NCBI GenBank assembly: GCA_013368315.1
Contig: JAACJM010000034.1
Location: 248,001 to 312,000 of the forward strand
Direction: 5' to 3'
Origin: Tetrapyrgos nigripes
Lineage: Eukaryota; Basidiomycota; Agaricomycetes; Agaricales; Campanellaceae
DNA: 64,000 nucleotides
Position numbers and translations under genes: made by a program. The notes below the pieces were generated by a model, which saw only the letters and a list, made by a program, of their open reading frames with translations, ran no database searches and was not told where the DNA came from. This document shows positions 46,045-58,442 of this stretch, piece by piece. How positions within the stretch are numbered: position 1 is the first letter of the stretch; every line of letters begins with the position of its first letter.

Positions 46045-49000
46045 ATCGTTTGTAAACTTTGTAAACAGGGAGTTGCATTGGCTGTACTTGTACTTGTGGA
46101 TGCACCCTTACTTTCATTTATTTAAGCCTAACTTAGGTGTACTTTTGGATCCAAGCTTGTGTTTTTTAGTGTGTTAATATAGGTTGTATGCACTGTGTGC
46201 AGACGAACATGAGCGTAAGAGAAGAAAGAACCTTTCGTTTCAAAATAGAATCTCTGAGTCCTGTTTCGAAAATGACATACGTTATGTTGATAAATCACTT
46301 TGTAGACCATACACTGACACGGAAAAGGTCACATACTTTCGATTGAGCGCCCGTAGACTCTCCAAGCCCCCTTTTAGCTAGCCCTTAGACCCGTACAGCA
46401 ATGAAGATGCGTTGTTAGTGTTATATGAGTGCGAGAATGTCGCCCATGGCTCAAACTGTATATTCCTGAGTCCTTGCCTTTGGTCGGGTCAGGTCTTCAT
46501 CGACATCTCCACGTGAGTCCTTGTCTTCCTCTTTCGTTGGTTCAGGTCTTCATCGGCATCCCTTCTCACTCCTGATTTGCTCCTGAAAGTTGAGGATGAT
46601 TCCGATGGAGTATGACACTATAATAACTTGAACAATCTCACTGATAATTGCCCTGCAGACCCTTCATATACCTCCAGATAAGGATCACTGACGTTCCTTC
46701 TAACTCGGGAAGGCCCACTTTAGATAAGATACTCGCTGCTAATAAAACAATGTTTCTCATCTAATCTTGAAGGTCCCTTTTTACTAGTGGTATGCGCCTG
46801 ATGGCTTGCGAGAACGAGGACGAAAAACAATGTCCGAAAGGTCGAACAACTGACGATGCTGTGACAATGTAAACGCTCGCTGTTTTGCAGGTTTTTGAAA
46901 ACCAGTGTGGCGAGTCAATACTGAGCTTTGAAGGTAGTATGTAGCGCCAATACATTCGAAAGATGTTCAATACTTATTCCAGGTTGCTTGAATAAAAGAT
47001 AAAGCTTGGATCCTCAGATGTATACCCGTACGGGTTCGTCTTTTGAATGCTTAAAGGAAGGCACTAGAAAGATAGTACTTCTTCAGCTAAACTCGTACCC
47101 CTGCCTGGAGCAAAAAGATAATTCTATACTCACTCGAGTTCTCGGGAAGCCCTTGCCACTGTATATACCACGTATATACGGGGTCATAATACGCATTAGC
47201 AGCTAAACCTCAGTCAATTCGGAGACCAAAGAGTCCAGTGTGCGGTGGTCATATGAAGTCAGGGGGTAGCCTTCTGGAAAAAACAAACGGAGAGAGACCG
47301 ACATCAACCGCTCGGGACCTCAGTTTTATGCAACTCTGTGGCGTTCGTATAGGAGTACAACATAATCGACTGACCTGTCTGCGAAACTTCGTGCCTGTCT
47401 TCTTGACGGCGTTTACGGACGTCTTGCATAGATAGCCTAAACTTAACGCAAACTTAACCTAATCTTGACCCAAACTTTAACGGGAGGGCGATAGTTTGCG
47501 GCTTATGCGCTGATAGCAGGTCCTATCACATAGATATGATATGAGAGAGATTGATGGAAAAGCGGCGAATATAGAACACCACCAACGTAAATTTTCATGT
47601 TTCGCCGTCAAAGGGCGTTTGGGAGCTCCCCATAAGAGGGTGCGCGCAGACCGTGTAGTGAGCCCAGCTCAAATGGAGGGGTTGGAGTTTGCTGAGATAT
47701 TGTACCATTGAAGTTGAACGACGCGGTTGGGTGGCCTCAGCCCCGACAAAACCTCGCGGATCGGTACATGCTAGGGCGAAGGAGTCGTATAAGAAAACGC
47801 GACTACCGATGAAAGGATGGCATACGCCTATACAATGGAAATCCAATGTCCTTGCTCCCGAGTCCCATATTTTCCTGAACAATGTTACCAACCTCTTCCG
47901 CGTCAACGACGCAGCTGGTCACTTCGACGACCACCTGGAAAGAGGACTGCTAGCATCGTGGACGCCTGAGGTCATAAATGCACTCGATTCGCTATCGCAC
48001 TCTTGTAAGGATGATCCCGGTGCTTCGCTTCTTCGATGCCTTCCACTAAAGATAGACATAAAGGGGGTGAGGAGTCTCCTCCTGAGGAAGAAAGCGGACT
48101 CTCGGAAAGGGGAAGATGTCGAAGTAGACGTAACATTCAATCACCGGAGAAGTATCGTCAGCCATGCCAATTCTGTGGTTTGGGTCACCGTATTGGACTC
48201 GGAGAGCACCTTCGCAGGAGATGATGCATGATATTGATGTAGACCAGTAAGTGACGACGACTATAGGAGTCCCTTCGATGAGGTTTGTTGGCCCCTTGGA
48301 CATTTCTGTCCTGTGCTTGATGTCTACTAATTGTTCACAGTTGACCTCACCGTGACTGAGAGCATACACAGTGGATACTACGGAAGGATCAGAAAAAAAT
48401 TCGAAATTACAGCGGAAAAGCGACACACTAACGACAAAAAATCTAATTTTCGGCTCTCAGGTTTCCTTGACATTGTCATGGTGCCTTTCTACGTTGCATA
48501 CGCGGCGTAGTGCTTGCGAGAACTTTGAGAGAGTACTGCTGTTAGCATTGTGAATGTCTGAAATGAAAGGGAAAGGGGAAAAAAAGATAGAAAAAAAGAA
48601 ATAGAAAGAAAACGTACTTGATTACAGTGCACTTTGGGTTCCATCTTCTTCAAGGTATCCGCATACACTGGTGCGGCTGAAGATAGAAATGACGCCTCCG
48701 CTGCCAAAACTTGGGGTTCTACGGAGACTCGGACTGTACGATGCCTCTGAGCATTTCCTTGATGTCGGAAAGCCGAAAAATACCGAAGCAGGTGCAATAG
48801 TCAGAGCAAGCATCACCACTGCCAGTCGGCTTAGTGAGATACGGGCCGGGAAAGTATCCGTAGGTCTTCTAGGAGAAACTCTGAAGAGGCTTGGAGCAGA
48901 TGGATGGATTGGGTTGCTAGAGCCTAGTCTTCAGAGGAACCGATTCCGCTGACATAAAGGAACTAGACGCCTCGCGCTGGAGTGGACAACGTGCGACGCT

Positions 49001-50012
49001 GTGGACTAGCCAAATAACAATGCCCGCAGGAAGCTATTTGAGAACAGCATCGGCAAGTGTCATCAGCAAAGAGATATACACGATGACGCACCATAGGGTC
49101 ATAACTCAGGTTACTTCTCCAAGATAAAGATATAACTGTGAGAGACTGCAGTAATTCTTCACTCTCCTTCAGCTATATCGTCAGCACCTGCGCATGTAGT
49201 TAGCAAAACTTCGCAAAGTATATGCGTCCAAATACTCACTTTGGCCCCTGTAAGCTGAATTTTAGATACGGAGTTCTGCCATACAAATCCTTCAGGGAGG
49301 ATACGCTGCGAGTGTCTGCCGTTGTCGAGGTTGTCCTGCAGAGTAGTGGGCCTTTGATACGTCCGAAACAGAGACCCGAAGGACATACAGATTGCATATA
49401 GGACATCATGATGTGTAACTTCAACGCGACTCTAGTTTCTTGAGCTTACAGAAACAAATCGGATTCAGTAGCAGTAAAATATAGAAGATATGAGGACACA
49501 CAAGAGGAAGACTCAGTGATACCTCATTTCGATCAACGTTGACGTCGTTGAAGAAAGACCAGCATCATTTGTGCTCCAGGATACTTCGAGACGTTGGCCT
49601 TTGGTTCCAAATGACATACAGCGATTATTTGCATGCAGTTGCAACGGTATCAGCTAGCTTGTGGACTGTGGAAGACGTCTGGGAGCAAGAGCAGCGAGAG
49701 GATCATGGTTGCATCTTGGGCAAATCTTGGGATCAGCGAGCTGCGAAAGGCGACCGTTGGCATAACACGTGACTCACGTGATGACGACACGCGACGCGGG
49801 TCTCAAAAGTCAAGGCGTATTGTTCTTTAACCTTTTGTTCACTCACTTCATCTTATACCCTTCCTTTAGGACCTTGAGAGAAGCTCGAAATCGAGAAATT
49901 TATGCCATACTCGCGAATGCAGGGGTTCTTTCACTCTATGTAAGTAGTTACTAGTGCTGCAAACACTTTAGTGGTCGTCGTTTCTGTCTGTCTACGAGAG
50001 ACTAGCATTGAA
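46045..50012. other. Gene-poor stretch, possible gene relics
   Basis: Nearly 4 kb without a confident gene. Weak signals: a 180-codon open frame at 47689-48231, a Cys/His zinc-finger-like frame at 48036-48224, and a protein-like frame on the - strand at 49159-49386. None could be extended with splice sites into a recognisable protein. These may be relics or small unknown genes. Confidence 0.4.
48036..48224 (+). pseudogene. Zinc-finger-like fragment
   Basis: A short frame rich in Glu, Arg and Ser ends with CQFCGLGHRIGLGEHLRRR, which resembles a single C2H2-type finger (CxxC, then His). No upstream DNA-binding domain or clear start exon was found, and another frame is open over the same bases. 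It could be the relic or last exon of a regulator. Weakly supported. Confidence 0.2.
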
Positions 50013-51747
50013 TTACCAATCATCCGTCAGGAGATACACAAATCCTGAGACCGATGAGCAGCAAACTTGAAACATCAACACTATTCCAGGAAGCACATAC
50101 GTACAAGTAGAAATAATAGTGGTAATGGCCAAGACTCTAGATAGTACACTAGAGACAACGTTAGCGTATGTGCATCCACAGGGTGCCATACACACCTTTG
50201 CCATAGACCAATTCACGACGATCTTTTGAACCCTTTCATCCCTCCCCTTTAAGCATTCCGAACAGCTAATGTGTTTCGTCATAGCTTCAAAGACTCCTTT
50301 GATGACGCTCGTCGGTGTATCTTGCAGCAGAGAGAAAATATCATCACGATAAAGACCAAAGAGAACCAGATATCATTAGAGCGACGAACCTGGTTTTGCA
50401 GACCACGATAGATAAGCCGTTGTCAACGTCCAAGCGCTCGATAGAGCGTTTTGTTCTTCAAATCCACATTTCTTGGTCGGATTATGCAACGACGGCGGGG
50501 GCATTAACGATTGAATCAACATCGAGACTCTTGTTCTGTGTAATCTGAAGAGTCTAGCGAGATACAATGAACGCATGCTCTCAGCGTCCTCATCCGTCAA
50601 TGACATCAAGTTCAGAGGGAGCAGATGAGAAGAGATCGAGACAGCGAGCTCGTATAGATCGTGTCTTCCGCATAAGCAGTAGATGTAGAGAGGGTAGAGA
50701 GGAGCACGGAACTGGAGGAATTTGTAGACGGGGCTTTCAGACGTGATTAGGAAACTGGGCTTGTATCCGAATCGAGGCAACTTATCGATGGCGGACGCAA
50801 CGAAGGGCAACTGTGGATTAAACTTGGAAGGATCGATCTGATAGAGGATATGTAGGATGATGTTGAGTTCGGAAGAATGAACGTCTGGAAGATTTCGAAC
50901 TCGTTCTGTCTCTTCGAGAGAAATGACCGGTAACAGGCCATTGAAGCAGTTTTGCGATGCTTTCAAGAGAATTTTCTGATTGACGTAGAAGACGACGGCG
51001 TCAGATGTGGTGAGAACGATATCTGGTATTGGTAGGCTAGGATCTAAAGGTGCTGGTTGGAATGCAGTTGAAATGGTCATTGGATCGTGAAGTTTCACGT
51101 CCAAAGGAATGGACTTTGAGACATTAGCGAAATCAAACGGCGGAAAAAGGCTTGGAGGGACATACAGATAACTTCAAGTCTTGAAGATGGCGAGAGTCAT
51201 CAGGTTCAGTTTTGAACACATTTTCAAAGTGGGGTTGCACTATCAATGTTTAGCATAGGATAGCGAGAGTAAAACTAGGCCCACTTACCAGAGTTGGTGA
51301 AAGATGAACCAGGTACGCTGGGCTGTCCTAAACCAGGTAATACACCCCCACCTCCTACGAGAGTCGCAGAATCTGAATATTCAGGATGCCAAGTCCATTG
51401 AGGCAAGGGAGTGGGCGGGCCATTCGTAATCCTAGCCATGTCAATCCAGTCTTCGATAAGGAATTCGTACGAGGTGGGTTTGGACGTCTCCATATCGAGG
51501 ATATCTGGGCGGTAGTGATAAGAAAGTCATATTCCCAAACCCGCTCTTTTGTATATCACGTACTCCGGAAACATGCGTGCGGATAGTCTCCACTATGGGC
51601 AAACCATCGAGAGTACGGCGATCCGGAATATACGTAAATAGAAGCATTCTTGTCGACAGTCCACGCTGGATTTGGAGAGTATGATTGAAGCTGAACGAAC
51701 GCCGTTAGATGGAGTCGCACAGGTTTGGATGGAATTTGAGCAGACAA
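50013..51747 (-). CDS. BTB/POZ-domain protein
   Basis: The BTB fold mediates protein-protein contacts, for example as an adaptor. The clear part runs from about 51104: DIVLTTSDAVVFYVNQKILL (BTB strand/helix start), LPDVHSSELNIILHILYQID, SAIDKLPRFGYKPSFL and LYPLYIYCLCGRHDLYELAV. A later exon contributes HISCSECLKGRDERVQKIVVNW. The stop at 50013 follows a read-through of a possible last intron, so the C-terminus is uncertain; the true end may be near 50200. Upstream exons (51.1-51.7 kb) add a Gly/Trp-rich stretch including PLPQWTWHPEYSDSATLV and VLPGLGQPSVPGSSF that splices in frame, but frames overlap there and no firm start codon was found. Confidence 0.65.
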
Positions 51748-52244
51748 GGGTTACGAGTTCTCAAGATAATGCCTGAGGGAGGTCCAAAAATGTGAGATTC
51801 ACAGAGATTTGACTCCGGAGAAAGTTTGACCCCATTTTAATCGACGGATAACATTCACGATTCGCTGCAAGCGATTGAGGGAGCAACTTGTATTCGAAGC
51901 TAAGTAGCGGGCCAGCGCTCGGTCTCGCCGACTACTCAGAAAGATTGTCATACTCACAGCGTCGTGCATCCAATGAGGCCCTTGCCACACGCAGATACAA
52001 AGTTCCGTGGTATCTATGCTGGGCATCGGTAACCAAACGAAATTTGAAAATCGAAAATTGTCCACCGTGCGTCGGTCCTTTTGGTGTCCTTGCTCCACAG
52101 AAAAATTCTTCAGACGCTGACGGCCTCACTGCAAAGGCTTGTGATACAGGAATGAGAGGTGATAGACTTACTAGGTCCTAGGGTTGGGACTTGATTTTTC
52201 CTGAGCTCGGTATGGAAAGTGCGTTGAGAACTTAAGTACAACTA

Positions 52245-52338
52245 GTCACTTTGCCGGAGTGGTTAACGGGATCGCCTGCTGCATTTGGCAGTTTAGCGGT
52301 TGCGCTTTGAGCGCGTGTAGTCGAATTAATTTTTGACC
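52245..52338 (+). tRNA. tRNA-Ser(GCT) with intron, probably degenerate
   Basis: The D-arm is CCG-GAGTGGTTAA-CGG. The anticodon stem ATCGC/GCGGT encloses a loop CTGCTG...A with anticodon GCT, interrupted by a 13-nt intron (CATTTGGCAGTTT) after position 37. The variable arm is GCGC/GCGC. The T-loop (GTCGAAT) and T-stem are poor, and only the outer four acceptor pairs (GTCA/TGAC) hold. This looks like a class II tRNA whose 3' half has decayed. Confidence 0.5.
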
Positions 52339-52557
52339 CATTTTTGTTCCCGACGAAGAGTAGGACAGACTAGAGGAGCAGGAGTGCAAAAAACACGTCT
52401 GCACCGCAATACGAGTCGGTGATCAGTGAAGGGTATGAGAAAAAAAGCTACTTATGTAATGGACCCCTAAATGAAACTCATCTACCACTTACAGGTTAAC
52501 ATCTACAGACCACCAAGCCAAAAATAACTTGATGTAGCACTTTTCCGCTCTTACATT

Positions 52558-54061
52558 CTAAGCATCAGATACCTTGTCCTTATCAGCCGAATCCAACATG
52601 GAGTCGCTCTGCACTCTGTTAGGTGTACGTGCGTGGTTTTGATGAGACCGAATGAGTTCGAGATGAGCGCTCGAGACGACTGTATATCAGGTAAAAATGT
52701 AACATGTTTGAGATAGAACAATCTTCCAAGCAACATGTCAACGTACCACGCGCATAATCAGCGAAGAACATTTCGTATAACAGGGCGGTAACGAATGTTG
52801 CGGGAATGTTGGTTAGGGCGGCTATGGCAGCGTACTTTCCACCGTGGGCTAAAAGACGGGAAGCAAAAATGTAAGGAACACGGGTGAGCGGCGACTAAGG
52901 AACAGAAACGTACCCTTGGTCCCCCAAATTGTCATTGCGGCCAATCGTCCTCCAACGTCTCTCGCGGTGTTTGCAGCGACTATATGGGAATGAAGGTCAG
53001 CGACAAGTCAGCGAGATACAACTGCACCGAGAACAAGGTTACTCACGTCCAGGAACGGAGAAGCCCCAGACAGCGACAGCGCTAGGGAGGAAGGAATTAG
53101 TTGATAAGTCAAACCACACTCTGCCCAAAACTCACTAGATCAGACCGATCACAAATGGGACTGCAAACGGCGGTACTAGCATGTTCGTAGGATCAAGACA
53201 GTTCCAAATCACCATGGTAATCGCGAGATCCTTCAACGATGAATGTGAGTACGGCAGATGTCATGGATTAGCGGGATACGTACCGTCACGAATTCATTCA
53301 GGAACGCCCTTCCAAGGGTGATTCCGGGTGTAAGATACAGACCAAACGCACCAGCAGGTCCTGCAGGTGTGAAGATGACTGCATCATATTGCCCCGCTGA
53401 CTGCAACACCTCCTCCGCTGTAACAATCATGTCACGGTATTGGACGTAGATCAATAAACAAGCGACGTAGGCTCCTAGGATCTGAGCGATGATGTATCTA
53501 GGAGAAAAGGTCAATGAGTGGTCTTTAGAGGGAGTTGCAAACGCACCTGACGGCTTTGAGGGGAGGAAGCCCTCTGGTAAAGCATGCGCAGATAGTGATA
53601 CCAGGAGATAATAGTCCACCAGACACCGGTAGAGCGAGAGCGACGGCGAAGACGATTCCTGCCGCGTAGGCACATCCAACTTGGAAGACAGCTGGTGGTG
53701 ACAGGGTTTAATACTGGAACGCAAGTACGAGCTGGAGGGACTCACAGCTTAAACCCTCCAATTGCAAAATGCCCTGCAGGATGTTGAGAAGCTGCGAACC
53801 AACACCTAGAGGGATTGTGAGCAGAAGGAAAAGAAATGGGTTGAGGACCAGCCACGCACCAGCATAGGTATAGAAGAACACCCCGACCTAAAAAATTTTC
53901 GTCAATGGATTGCTTCACGTTTCAGCGCGCAAGTTACGAACGAATTCAGCGAAGCACTCGGCAAACCAATGGACGCTGGTATGCCTATACTTCCCCCAAA
54001 CGACCTGGGCGCGATTGGGCGGTTGTACGTCGCTCAGATGGACGATAGCTGGGTTGGACAT
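52558..54061 (-). CDS. Aquaporin-like (MIP family) channel with altered NPA motifs
   Basis: Membrane channel of the aquaporin superfamily, here about 320 residues. Start MSNPAIVHLSDVQPPNRAQ at 54061; then CFAEF/VGVFFYTYA (helix 1), GHFAIGGFKL, VGCAYAAGIVFAVALALP (helix 2). The first pore loop reads SGGLLSPGITIC, so NPA is replaced by SPG. YIIAQILGAYVACLLIYVQY (helix 3) and GRAFLNEFV (helix 4) follow. The second loop reads AANTARDVGGRL, with NTA in place of NPA, but the following Arg-Asp is kept. AAIAALTNIPATFVTALLYE is helix 6. The C-tail is polar, ending DKDKVSDA. About nine small introns. Divergent fungal aquaporin-like proteins exist; water, glycerol or another solute could be carried. Confidence 0.85.
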
Positions 54062-54371
54062 TGTACAATGTGGGGGTGGGGGAGCTAGAGGGGAATTCTA
54101 AATGGCTTCCCTCTTTTGTATTCGTCCCGAAGCCATGAGAACCGGAGACGAATCTATTATCAAGGGATCAGCAGACTAAGGTGTGACCTGTTAGATCTTC
54201 AAAGTTCAATAGCCCTGCATAGCTGACATATGACCATAGCCACCAGTATGTAGTTTCTTCAAAGTTGGGAGTTCCGGTTGGCTTTTGCGGAAAGAGTCAA
54301 ATTGATCCAGGAACAAGACGCGGAGGTTTCTCTGGTCCGCGGCTATTCTAGGTCACCCGACACCGGTGGAC

Positions 54372-54479
54372 TTGGGTACAAGGACATGTCCATAGCAGCT
54401 TGAACAGTAGACAACGTGATGGCGATTGGGTACAAGGACATGTCCATGGCAGCTTGAACAGTAGACAACGTGATGGTGA
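54372..54479. repeat. 54-bp direct tandem duplication
   Basis: Two adjacent copies beginning TTGGGTACAAGGACATGTCC, 54 bp apart and nearly identical. They end about 60 bp before the GH47 start codon, within its presumed promoter or leader. Confidence 0.8.
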
Positions 54480-54540
54480 CAGTGAGTTGGCATCAGAACG
54501 ACAATGTCCACGATATTCTTGAATACGACCGTCGGTGCTA

Positions 54541-57158
54541 ATGTCTTCTGACGCGTCACTACGGAAGCGCAAGACGCAACCCAAAAAGGAGCCAATTCGT
54601 CGAGAATCCTCCCCCGTAAGTAAGCTCATATCACACCAGACCTTCTCTCAACCCTCTCTTTTCAGGCCAACGACATCCAGAATGACGACGACTTTGACAT
54701 TGACACCTCTGCTCTTTTCTGGTATACCAGAATAATGTGGATACCTTTAATTCTGGTTACAGGCGCTTTTCTTTATTATGTGCGTTGTGCCGGACTATCT
54801 GTGCGAGGGACTTGGCTATAGCTCATCATCTGACTAGAATCCAAGTGCATTGCAAGACGCGGCGAATGTGTTTCTTGGACTGGAGTCAGAAGACACATTC
54901 GGGGCACCTGGCGTTTCTGGAGATCTGAGGTTTATACCAGACGCACAGAAGAAGGATGCTATTGTGGAAGCCTTCAAGGTGTGTCACTTTTTTGCTGCTG
55001 GTGCTTCTTTTCTGAAACATCCTGCAGCATGCATGGAGGTCATACGGTCTGTATTTCTGCTTCCCCATCCGGCTTGGGTGCTCAGATGTGTTTTACAGAA
55101 CGTGATGCAATGGGTTGCGACGAATACCACCCCATATCTCAACAGGGCTCTAATCTGACTGAAGCTGGTGGTATTGGATACACCATTATCGACTCGATGG
55201 ATACCATGTTGATCATGGGCCTGGACGAGGACTACAAGAGGGCGAGGCAGTGGGTGGAGACTAGGCTAAATTTCGATAGGGATGCGCTGTTCAGCACATT
55301 TGAGGTATGTACGTACTTCTCTCTATCGACTAATTTCCCTGTTAACGTCCTTCCCAAAGACCACAATTCGCATCCTCGGGGGTCTCCTCTCGGCATACCA
55401 CCTTTCCGGAAACGACCCATTATACCTCAATCTCGCTGTCGACCTCGCCAATCGCATTCTCCCCGTTTTCGACACCTCGTCTGGCCTACCTCAATCCAAG
55501 GTCAACCTCGCAGAAAGAAAAGGCTACCCGAACGACGAATTTCCCAACCTGGTTACCACAGCTGAAGTAGCGACTCTACAATTAGAGTTTAGGTATCTGA
55601 GCTATCTGACAGGGAATGAAAAGTATTGGATTAAAGTGGAGGAGGTGATGAAGACGATCAAGGAGGCGAGGATGCCCCATGGGCTAGCTTCCATTTATAT
55701 GGACGTGGATACGGGCAAGTTCGTACCGTCTGCTATACGGCTTGGGTCGAGAAGCGACTCTTACTATGAGTATCTATTGTGAGTCCTGCCGCAACTTTGC
55801 CAAGAAACTTGACAGATGGCGTCTACAGAAAGCAGTACATTCAGACGGTAAGCCACTGTCATCGACGACCTGCTACTATACAGTCTAACGTCTTATATAG
55901 AACAACACCGAACCGGTCTACAAAGACGTGAGTACCTGGACCACCTTACGATATCGCGTTTCTGACTGTCAACTACATACAGATGTACGACGATGCCATC
56001 GACGCCGTCCATGGACACCTCATCAAAAAGAGCCCTTATGCAAGAATGACTTACACTTCCGAGTTAATTCCCGAGCAGCATCCTAACGGGCAACTGTACG
56101 TTTTCCTCCTCCTTAAACTCCTTTAACTCTCTGGTCTCATGCATCATCACCCAGCTCATGGCGGCTAACCCCAAAACAGGATCACTTTGTTTGTTTTTTC
56201 GGCGGTTCCCTCATGCTAGGAGCAATCATCACAGGGGCGGCCGTTGAGCAGTCTTTGGTCTCTGTTCCTCCCAAAAAGACGGATTTTACGGTTATAGGAA
56301 CTAGAGATTGGCAGACTGGGACAGAGTTAGTTAGGACGTGCTGGGATACGCATGATACGGCTACGTGAGTGAGATAAGATGTTGCTTGCAGGTTTCATAT
56401 ACTCAACACGACGACCATGACGACTCGGACTGTCATCAGTGGTTTGGCCCCCGAGGTCGTGCATTTTAGGATTCCTGAAGACGGGATAGAAAATACGAAT
56501 ATGCATACACCGGTGGATTGGTATATCAAGGGTGCTAGGTATGTCATGCTCCCTATACACATGTCCCTTTGGTACTCATATCGTCCTCTAGGCCAGGAGA
56601 ATTCCCTCCATACGATGCCAGGTACATTCTTCGGTACGTGGACCTGTCATGATGATGTTTGGGACGTCCCCATTTGACTGGCACTCTCAATCTTTCAACA
56701 GCCCTGAAACGGTCGAATCCCTCTTCATCGCCTTCCGCCTTACTGGGGATAACAAGTACCGTGAATGGGGCTGGTCAATATTCCAAGCTATTGAGAGACA
56801 TTGTAAAGTAGAGACGGGAGGATATGCAGCTATTATCAATGTGGATGAAGTACCGAGTAGGCAAGAGGATAAGATGGAAACGTTCTTGATGGTACGTTAT
56901 CTGTCCCCCGTCCCCGCTCTGTATGTGAGACTGCGATTAACTCTGAGGCTTTCTGACTAGAGCGAAACGTTGAAGTATCTGTACCTGCTTTTTGAAGACG
57001 CGAGTGTGATTCCTTTGGACAGTACGTGCCTCTTTCTTCGGTCTTGTCACTACGAATAATTGACGCCTATGCTCCCGATAGAGTACGTACTCAACACCGA
57101 GGCTCACCCTCTACCGATCTTTACGCCAAACATTCGCACTTCGTTTGTTGATTCATGA
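54541..57158 (+). CDS. Class I alpha-1,2-mannosidase (GH47)
   Basis: Trims alpha-1,2-linked mannose from N-glycans in the ER or Golgi, important for glycoprotein quality control. Type II layout: cytosolic Lys/Arg-rich tail (MSSDASLRKRKTQ), acidic stretch, one hydrophobic anchor (IMWIPLILVTGAFLYYV), then the catalytic barrel. Family motifs: GGIGYTIIDSMDTMLIMGL, TTIRILGGLLSAYHLSGN, SDSYYEYLLKQYIQT, VCFFGGSLMLGA with CWDTHDTA (conserved disulfide pair), YILRPETVESLFIAFRLTGD and NTEAHPLP (Ca-binding Thr). Many short introns, some exons under 30 nt. About 560-580 residues to the stop at 57158. Expressed as a housekeeping gene in most fungi; no link with the metabolite genes is implied. Confidence 0.93.
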
Positions 57159-58442
57159 GGTTGCTTAGTGCCAAATTTGCTTCTATCTGCATCATTCATT
57201 CAAACGAGGATAGATGTATTACTTTGGGAAAGTCGTACTGTTTTACAAGAAATACTACCAGTTCTACAGAGCCAATGACTCTCGAAACTAGCTTTTTGAT
57301 AGCGTCCTTCATAGAAAGATACCTTTTCAAGTCTACTCGAAGCGCCTTTCTTTGCTTACGCCTGGCTAGTACGTTGGATGAGAGGATAACTTAAGAGGTG
57401 GGAAAGGTGTTCTCAGTCCGCTACCATCTTCTACCATCCTCCATCGTGGCTGGAGGGGTAGAGCGAACATCGGACTTGCCTAGGTGCAAATGTACAAAAT
57501 GGATTGCGGGGCGCAGATCATTTCACCCCACCCCCACCCACCGGCTCGGATCAACACCACGTCGCAAACTTCTCAATTCCTGAAATGTGGATTTTCAAGG
57601 CGTCTATTATCTATATAGCCCCATAGTTCTTGGAAATATATTTGGCATTGGAATTTAGATGAAGAACTCTACAGACGAGAGACTTGGTTTACTCTGTATG
57701 TCCATCCCGATTGCAGTTCTCGGGTGGCTATAGACGGTCTAGATCCTCTCAAGCAGGTCCTAAAGGCTTGGCTCTTGAGTGCTCTCTTCAACTTGCTTGT
57801 CCTTGCCACCATGCCATGGCTGTCAGCTGTCGTGCCCGCTGTAATCCTGTACCCCTGCAACCTTTGAGGATCTCCGCTTCCTTGCCGCTTCCACGGAGAC
57901 TCAGAGTGCCCGCACGTCGCGTGTTGCCTTTTTTGGAATCCGGAGCGGTACTGGGGCATATCGTCAACATATCGTGTATCTTCGCTACATAGTATCTATC
58001 GTACAACTTGAAATCATGGCAGAGAACTTGAGAGTTGAAGAGTTGAAGAGTTGAAGAGTTGGAAATTGAAACAGACCTTGATTGATAGACCTCGTAGTAA
58101 AGCTCGTAGGGTAGCGTAGAGTCTAGTACCAGGGTCTTGGCAATTGTTGGGACCGGTCTTTAGTGGGTCACAGTCTTTGTAAACCAGAGATGAATTATAC
58201 TATGAAATGTCGGTACCTGGCATGCTGGGCTCTACTAGGCAGGGCTGAAAATCGGAATAAGTATACATATACCGACCAAAGCTACTGTATATGTTATCCA
58301 ATTTCTCTTGAGGCGAGGACTCTTGGTGTTGACATTTTATCAAAAAAGCAGTATGTAAAGACCGCAAGGGATGTTCCACTTTCCTATCGAATATGTGAGT
58401 ACCAGTGCCACCTGTTGAACGAGTTTGCTAAATGGGTTCTAT
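57159..58442. other. Intergenic, no gene recognised
   Basis: Includes an AGAGTTGA microsatellite near 58025-58065. Short open frames at 57684-57992 lack support. Confidence 0.4.

Noticed and set aside
47689..48231. 180-codon open frame on the + strand
   Set aside because: No family motif, another frame is open over the same bases, and no splice or start context supports it.
49159..49424. Protein-like frames on the - strand
   Set aside because: The text looks coding for about 40 residues, but no neighbouring exons or family could be identified.
57684..58006. Overlapping open frames after the mannosidase
   Set aside because: Both strands are open over the same bases and neither shows domain features.
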